A stretch of 47,357 nt of DNA from an uncultured Spirochaetales bacterium (GTDB taxonomy: Bacteria > Spirochaetota > Spirochaetia > Sphaerochaetales > Sphaerochaetaceae), in assembly GCA_949293335.1 (NCBI GenBank), contig CASFDA010000008.1, positions 1 through 47,357 on the forward strand. Reading direction: 5' to 3'. The translations under genes and the position numbers were made by a program. This document shows, in pieces, positions 43,320 to 47,357 of this stretch. A model generated the notes under the pieces. It saw only the letters and a list, made by a program, of their open reading frames with translations. It was not told the origin of the DNA and made no database searches. Every line of letters starts with the position of its first letter. Position 1 is the stretch's first letter.

Positions 43320-44110
43320 AGACTTTCTTCAAACCTTTTCAGGACAGACACCACACTGTCTGTGCGCTTGAAATTAGGAGGAACATCCCTTACGGAAGAA
43401 GTTGACATCAGATAAGGATGTCCGACTTTCATAAGCATTGGCATATCGTTGTAGTTATCACCAAAGGCCATGACAGACGAAAGTGGTATAGACAACATCT
43501 TTGCCAGCTCAGATATTCCAGTACCTTTGTCCGCAAGATTGAAGTCAAGCCAGTAAAGGCCGGCGATAGCAACAGAGAAATGATCCTCCCATCCTGCCTT
43601 CATTTCCCCCTCCAGTACAGAAGCACCCCGGAGATCAAAACCGGAGACCTTCACTATAGGCTCAGCCACATCCTCCGGCCGATTTATGATTGTCACGTTG
43701 TTCCCGACAACATCGCTTATGAGATGCACGATTTCCTTTCCCTTTGGAATGAGATAGCTCATATCATTTCCAGAGATAAGCACCTCAACATCCCCATGAC
43801 TGAGAATATCGTATGCAAGCTCGATTGCAAGATCCCTATCCATCTCTGTATATGACAGAAGAGGATGATCCCCTTTCCCATAGATCAGAGAACCGTTGTC
43901 AGTAATGAAATGAAGAAGATGTTCAGTACCTTGAAAAAGCTTTCTGAGTGTCCGAAGCTGTCTTCCGCTTGCAGGAACGAACATAATGCCTTTCCTGTAC
44001 AATCTTTCAATCACCTCTCCTATTCCATCCTCCAGCCTTTCTTCTTGGCCAGTCAGGAGAGTACCATCTATATCAGATGCAATAAGGAGCACCTCATCTT
44101 CTCTTCTCAT
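43307..44110 (-). CDS. HAD-superfamily hydrolase (Cof/IIB type)
   Basis: The 267-residue protein has HAD motif I ASDIDGTLLTG, motif II PASGRQL, the IIB cap, motif III Lys in DLNLADKGTGIS-like DFNLADKGTGISELAKML, and motif IV GDNYNDMPML. Cof-type enzymes dephosphorylate sugar phosphates, nucleotides or phosphorylated cofactors. I prefer ATG 44110: a minus-strand TATCAT ends 6 bases upstream and the conserved domain begins close after it. The in-frame ATG 44146 adds 12 polar residues and has no clear ribosome-binding site. First gene of the trio. Confidence 0.85.
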   Translation of the reverse strand: MRREDEVLLIASDIDGTLLTGQEERLEDGIGEVIERLYRKGIMFVPASGRQLRTLRKLFQGTEHLLHFITDNGSLIYGKGDHPLLSYTEMDRDLAIELAYDILSHGDVEVLISGNDMSYLIPKGKEIVHLISDVVGNNVTIINRPEDVAEPIVKVSGFDLRGASVLEGEMKAGWEDHFSVAIAGLYWLDFNLADKGTGISELAKMLSIPLSSVMAFGDNYNDMPMLMKVGHPYLMSTSSVRDVPPNFKRTDSVVSVLKRFEESLCDV

Positions 44111-44116
44111 GTCCAA

Positions 44117-44122
44117 ATGATA
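44117..44122 (-). promoter_or_regulatory. -10-like TATCAT before the HAD gene
   Basis: On the minus strand TATCAT (44122-44117) ends 6 bases before ATG 44110. The flavodoxin terminator lies just upstream, so the trio needs its own promoter here. No good -35 is visible. Confidence 0.35.
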
Positions 44123-44183
44123 GTGCCTTTCCTTTTTCTCATCCACAAGAGAACAGCTTCAACATATAAGACCAATCAAGAAT

Positions 44184-44208
44184 AAAAAAAGGCCGGATTC
44201 CCGGCCTT
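44184..44208 (-). terminator. Intrinsic terminator of the DUF3793-flavodoxin operon
   Basis: On the minus strand AAGGCCGG (44208-44201) pairs with CCGGCCTT (44196-44189) around a four-base loop, followed by five more Ts. It lies 26 bases after the flavodoxin stop. Confidence 0.88.
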
Positions 44209-44234
44209 AATATCGTTTCCCGTCAGCTTCTGAT

Positions 44235-44657
44235 CTATGAGACAAGGGCAGACGCAGCTTCCTTCAATGCATTTATCGCATCTTCATCTGGTGCTTCATT
44301 TGCAATCACAGGGTCATGAGCCAGTATGGCACCATCCTCTCTGCATCTTTCCTCCCAGTTCCTCATCCATTCTCCATCACCCCATCCATAGGAACCGAAC
44401 AGAATGATTTTCTTTCCGGATAGTGTACTTTCGACAGAAGAGAACATAGGTTCAAATACATCTTCCTCAAGTACTTCAGCACCCATCGCAGGGCATCCGA
44501 ATGCGAATGCGTCATATGAGTCCATGTCATTTGGCCCAAATGCAGAAGGATCGATTGTATCGACTTCCGCCTTTCCTGAAAGTCCTTCGGCTATGGCATT
44601 TGCCATTGCCTCTGTATTACCTGTTCCAGAATAGTAAACAAGTGCTACTTTCTTCAT
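44235..44657 (-). CDS. Flavodoxin
   Basis: The 140-residue protein binds FMN through YYSGTGNTEAMANAIAEGL (9-27), the phosphate loop. GSYGWGDGEWMRNWEERC gives the aromatic residues that flank the isoalloxazine ring, and AFGCPAMGAEVLEED is the middle loop. It is a short-chain flavodoxin, a low-potential electron carrier that can replace ferredoxin. GAGGAGG lies before the ATG. It follows the DUF3793 gene, an association seen in many anaerobes, often tied to iron limitation. Confidence 0.93.
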   Translation of the reverse strand: MKKVALVYYSGTGNTEAMANAIAEGLSGKAEVDTIDPSAFGPNDMDSYDAFAFGCPAMGAEVLEEDVFEPMFSSVESTLSGKKIILFGSYGWGDGEWMRNWEERCREDGAILAHDPVIANEAPDEDAINALKEAASALVS

Positions 44658-44666
44658 TATTCCTCC

Positions 44667-45197
44667 TCAGGCTGACACACACAGCCTTGTTATATCCGTT
44701 CCTTTCAAAAAGCATTCAATATACTTCGTGCGACACTTATTCCATTTCATCAGCATCTTTTCTGCATTTTCTTCATCTGAATAGATTTTCCACAGTCCTG
44801 AAGAGATTGCATTCTTTCCCTTGTTATCGATAAAGCCTTTCACATCTTCCGGTGGATAACCAAGGAAAAGCCCGACTTCGTGAGGACAGTCAGTCGAACG
44901 GAAACGTTCTTGCAAATACATGAGCATCTCATCAAGCGTTCCAGAGTAGCCAAAATGTTCAAGGATGGCCTTGGATAGCGGATGTTCAAGAGATTTCTCC
45001 AATTTGTTCTTCCTGTATGCAAGAATAAGCGCTGTACCTTTTTTATTGACAAGAGGAAGAAACAAGAGTCCTCTCTCTTCAAGCTTCTCAATACAACAGA
45101 TTTTCGATGTGAGATTGCCAAGAGCGATAAGAGAAGCTGGTTTCATGTTCGCCAAAGTCGGAGAGCCATGCATAACAAGGATTTCTTCAAAACTCAT
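44667..45197 (-). CDS. DUF3793 family protein
   Basis: The 176-residue protein starts MSFEEILVMHGSPTLANMKPASLI, the usual DUF3793 opening (family members generally read HCxPTLAGxKxxNL there). It continues with the FLGYPPEDVKGFI segment and the C-terminal YSDEENAEKMLMKWNKCRTKY region. The biochemical role is unknown. These proteins are regularly encoded next to flavodoxin. The start is ATG 45197 rather than 45209, because the latter abuts the predicted -10. The Cys of the HCxPTL motif is Gly here. Confidence 0.82.
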   Translation of the reverse strand: MSFEEILVMHGSPTLANMKPASLIALGNLTSKICCIEKLEERGLLFLPLVNKKGTALILAYRKNKLEKSLEHPLSKAILEHFGYSGTLDEMLMYLQERFRSTDCPHEVGLFLGYPPEDVKGFIDNKGKNAISSGLWKIYSDEENAEKMLMKWNKCRTKYIECFLKGTDITRLCVSA

Positions 45198-45209
45198 ACT
45201 CTTCCCCAT

Positions 45210-45238
45210 TAGTTAGAATATTCTAACTCATTTGCCAA
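45210..45238 (-). promoter_or_regulatory. DUF3793-flavodoxin promoter with 18-bp palindromic operator
   Basis: On the minus strand TTGGCA (45238-45233), a 17-base spacer and TAACTA (45215-45210) form a promoter. The perfect palindrome AGTTAGAATATTCTAACT (45211-45228) fills most of the spacer and the -10. It shares GTTAG-N6-CTAAC with a second site at 45315-45330. Confidence 0.6.
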
Positions 45239-45288
45239 AAGATTTAGCAGTAATTGAATTTTTGATATAAATCATACCAATCTACTGC

Positions 45289-45330
45289 TTGTTGAAAACA
45301 TATTATCAGATTATGTTAGTTTATACTAAC
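45289..45330 (+). promoter_or_regulatory. Candidate Rrf2 gene promoter with second GTTAG-N6-CTAAC operator
   Basis: TTGTTG (45289-45294), a 17-base spacer and TATGTT (45312-45317) form a possible plus-strand promoter. GTTAGTTTATACTAAC (45315-45330) overlaps the -10 and the expected start point. The leader to ATG 45492 would be long, about 165 bases, with AT-rich sequence and no obvious structure. Confidence 0.45.
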
Positions 45331-45491
45331 TATTTTTTTAAATTTTTCATCTCTATTTACGAATACAGATAGAATGCATTCCGTCACAATGTACCAAATC
45401 CCCCACTCTACCAGAAAAGTCCAAAGATAATTTTGTTGTAACCATTGACATTACATAAGTGAGGATAAAGAATGATAGCAGGAGGAAGAAG

Positions 45492-45935
45492 ATGCAGATT
45501 TCGTCAAGATTCACAATAGCTCTGCACATATTCACCTGCGTAGAGTATTTCAAAGGAGAATGCAAGGTAACAAGTGATTTTCTTGCAAAAAGCATTAATA
45601 CGAACCCTGTCATCATTCGCAGGATACTTGGGCAGCTGTCAAAAGCCGGACTTATAAAGGTTGCAAGAGGAACAGGTGGAATTGATGTGACAAGACCACT
45701 TGGCGATATAACTTTCCTCGATGTCTATCGCGCAGTAGAGTGCATTGGAGGCGATGAATTATTCCACTTTCATGAGAACCCAAGCCCGGATTGCCCTGTC
45801 GGAAGAAACATACATGCGCTTCTTGATGACAAACTCATATCGATTCAAGAGGCCATGGAAGAAAAGATGAAGGAATACACGCTTGATGATCTCAGGAGGG
45901 AAGCAATACAAGAACTTGATAGACAAAGTCTCTGA
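45492..45935 (+). CDS. Rrf2-family transcriptional regulator
   Basis: The 147-residue protein shows the Rrf2 winged-helix layout: MQISSRFTIALHIFTCVEYF, TSDFLAKSINTNPVIIRRILGQLSKAGLIKVARGTGG (recognition helix and wing), and FHENPSPDCPVGRNIHALLD. The last segment is characteristic of the YwnA-like subgroup. The three-Cys Fe-S cluster set of IscR is not present; single Cys residues could be redox sensors. I chose ATG 45492, as AGGAGG lies 6 bases upstream. It diverges from the DUF3793-flavodoxin operon and overlaps the next gene by 50 bases. Confidence 0.9.
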   Translation: MQISSRFTIALHIFTCVEYFKGECKVTSDFLAKSINTNPVIIRRILGQLSKAGLIKVARGTGGIDVTRPLGDITFLDVYRAVECIGGDELFHFHENPSPDCPVGRNIHALLDDKLISIQEAMEEKMKEYTLDDLRREAIQELDRQSL

Positions 45936-46350
45936 TGCTGGGCCTTTTTTCTCTCTGCTCTGCAAGAGGATCCATACAGTAGTCGCCGCGACAGTTGATG
46001 ATGATGGCCAACCTGTAACCTGTGCGCTCGATATCATGGACTGGGATGATGATAATCTGTACTTTCTCACGGCAAGGGGAAAAGGATTCTATCGCAGACT
46101 GAAGAAAAGAGCATATATCGCTCTGACAGGGACAAAAGGAAATGACACATTGTCATCAATAGCGATCTCTGTGCGTGGAAATGCCGAAGAGCTTGATGAT
46201 GCAATTCTGGCACACCTTTTGAAGAAGAACCCCTACATGTATGAAATCTACTCTACCAGAAAATCGGCAAGAGAGCTCCATCCTCTACAGGGTGGAGATG
46301 AATTGCCGAAGATGCCGTATTGGACAGAGCAATCAGTTGTGATAAAATAA
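45886..46350 (+). CDS. PNPOx-like FMN-binding protein
   Basis: The 154-residue protein belongs to the pyridoxamine 5'-phosphate oxidase-like split-barrel group: VVAATVDDDGQPVTCALDIMDWDDDNLYFLTARGKGFYRRLKKRAYIALTG is the FMN-barrel core in its usual order. The substrate is unknown. The start is uncertain: ATG 45886 lies inside the Rrf2 gene with no ribosome-binding site, and TTG 45916 is a shorter option with AGGAGG 16 bases upstream. Overlap with the Rrf2 gene indicates co-expression, so it is a likely target or effector of the same redox response. Confidence 0.8.
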   Translation: MISGGKQYKNLIDKVSDAGPFFSLLCKRIHTVVAATVDDDGQPVTCALDIMDWDDDNLYFLTARGKGFYRRLKKRAYIALTGTKGNDTLSSIAISVRGNAEELDDAILAHLLKKNPYMYEIYSTRKSARELHPLQGGDELPKMPYWTEQSVVIK

Positions 46351-46353
46351 ATT

Positions 46354-47357
46354 ATGGATAAAAAGGCACGTATTGAGAAGAACAGCAGCATCAGGAAAAG
46401 CATCAGAGAAACCCTCACTCGTCATGCGTCGATGCGTCCACTCTGTGTGGAGCTGAAACTCGATCTGAAGTGCCTGAACAGGGTGGAACGGGAGAAGCTC
46501 TGGCACTACTTCACACAGTGCCGCTGGCTGTGCAATTACCTCATCTCCCTTGACGCTGATGCATTCAAGTCTTTCGATACAAAAACAAGGGACATCACAT
46601 CCCTCGATAAGGAAGGCAACCCAGTCGAGCGCCAGCTCACCATGCCAGCCAAGTTCATCCAGTCGGTGTATTCGTCACTCAAGCGTGACATGGCCGCTCT
46701 TGCAGCGAAACGCGGGAAGACGGGAAAGAAGAACGGCAAGCTGAAGTTCAGAAGTGAGTACAATGCGATAGAACTCAACCAGTACAGGGATACGCACTGG
46801 ATCTGCCATGGTCCAGAGGGCGACAAGAATGGCAAATACAAGAACACCTTCCACATCTCAGGCATCAAGCGGCCCATAAGGGTGTTCGGGATGGACCAGA
46901 TTCCCCTTGATGCCGAATTCGCCAATGCGAAGCTCTTGAAAAGGTCGTCAGGGATATACCTGATGCTCACTTGCTACATCCCGAAGCATGAGGGGAATGC
47001 GAAGCGTGAGGACAAGCCTGACATCGGCCTCGACTTCGGCATCAAGACCACCATAACGACCTCCGAAGGTGAGAAGTTCGACATAACAGTCCGAGAACCG
47101 GAACGCCTCAAGGGCCTGCAGAAGAAGCTTGCCCGCCAAATCAAGGGTTCCAGGGGCTGGCATGACACGAGGCATCTCATCAGGAGGGAGTACGAGAGGC
47201 TCGCCAACAGGCGGCGAGCAAAAGCCAATCAGATATATCATGACATCGTCACGGGAAGGAAGCTCATCGTCATGCAGGATGAGAACATCAGGGGATGGCA
47301 TAAAGGGCTCTTTGGGAAACAGGTGCAGAACTCCGCACTCGGCACACTGAAGAGCAA
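46354..47357 (+). CDS. tnpB: TnpB-like RNA-guided nuclease of an IS200/IS605-type element (3'-truncated by window)
   Basis: The frame opens at ATG 46354 and stays open to the window end (334 codons). It shows the TnpB order: an N-terminal WED/REC-type part (FTQCRWLCNYLISLDADAF, MPAKFIQSVYSSLKRDMAALAAKRG) and the RuvC-I block DIGLDFGIKTTITT with catalytic Asp227. The bridge-helix/lid follows (LKGLQKKLARQIKGSRGW, NRRRAKANQIYHDIV), then RuvC-II IVMQDENIRGW with Glu310. The zinc ribbon, RuvC-III Asp and right end lie beyond the window. No tnpA transposase is present upstream, so it is a lone-tnpB type. A TAAAAT lies 5 bases before the ATG. Confidence 0.88.
   Translation, partial: MDKKARIEKNSSIRKSIRETLTRHASMRPLCVELKLDLKCLNRVEREKLWHYFTQCRWLCNYLISLDADAFKSFDTKTRDITSLDKEGNPVERQLTMPAKFIQSVYSSLKRDMAALAAKRGKTGKKNGKLKFRSEYNAIELNQYRDTHWICHGPEGDKNGKYKNTFHISGIKRPIRVFGMDQIPLDAEFANAKLLKRSSGIYLMLTCYIPKHEGNAKREDKPDIGLDFGIKTTITTSEGEKFDITVREPERLKGLQKKLARQIKGSRGWHDTRHLIRREYERLANRRRAKANQIYHDIVTGRKLIVMQDENIRGWHKGLFGKQVQNSALGTLKS

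Overview
The window looks like a chromosomal segment of an anaerobic, probably gut- or sediment-associated spirochaete (Sphaerochaeta/Treponema-like). This is an inference from content: many lipoproteins with short spirochaete-style lipoboxes ending SC, small aromatic-ended outer-membrane barrel candidates, a Na+-pumping oxaloacetate decarboxylase, GTP-type PEP carboxykinase, DUF3793 plus flavodoxin, a Cys-tailed Mrp and a U32 peptidase. No rRNA or taxonomic marker gene is present, so the placement is not proven. There is no prophage and no CRISPR array. Both ends touch IS200/IS605-type material: a short tnpB-like tail at the extreme left and a 5' portion of a tnpB gene at the extreme right.

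Layout: 1-400 holds an IS tail and tRNA-Cys with its own promoter and terminator. 501-2555 is a small operon (unknown protein, barrel protein, Ldh2-type dehydrogenase). 2526-6563 holds a divergent pair, an unknown beta-rich protein and a GH36-like protein that appears to lack its catalytic aspartates, followed by a GpsA-like dehydrogenase. 6547-8072 is Mrp plus Nudix. 8207-11981 is a complete oadGAB operon with a strong promoter, an operator-like palindrome and a terminator; OadA carries two tandem biotinyl domains. 12000-16039 holds an alpha/beta hydrolase, a dCMP deaminase and a fused 2Fe-2S/molybdopterin hydroxylase. 16064-21772 (minus) holds a nine-repeat InlB-type lipoprotein, WYL regulator plus RNase D-like exonuclease, and pckG. 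21924-26939 holds a U32 protein, a small membrane protein, an AAA/DUF4143 ATPase and asd.

27070-41773 is almost entirely cell-envelope genes: seven predicted proteins with lipoprotein or fibronectin-III/Ig-like features alternating with barrel candidates. The central six genes (30306-41103) are packed like one operon behind a promoter whose -35 lies in the loop of an 11-bp perfect inverted repeat. No family I recognise describes this locus, and it is the best candidate for an undescribed surface system.

41774-44110 (minus) is a coupled trio of HAD hydrolase, PPP-type phosphatase and microbial PARG-like protein. 44235-45935 holds flavodoxin and DUF3793 diverging from an Rrf2 regulator, with two GTTAG-N6-CTAAC palindromes on the two promoters. 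The right end holds an FMN-binding PNPOx-like protein and the truncated tnpB.

How the genes fit together: PckG could make oxaloacetate and GTP from PEP, and OadGAB could turn oxaloacetate into pyruvate while exporting Na+, so the pair could act as an energy-conserving bypass of pyruvate kinase. Several genes start only 6-7 nt after a -10-like hexamer and lack a Shine-Dalgarno sequence, which suggests leaderless mRNAs.
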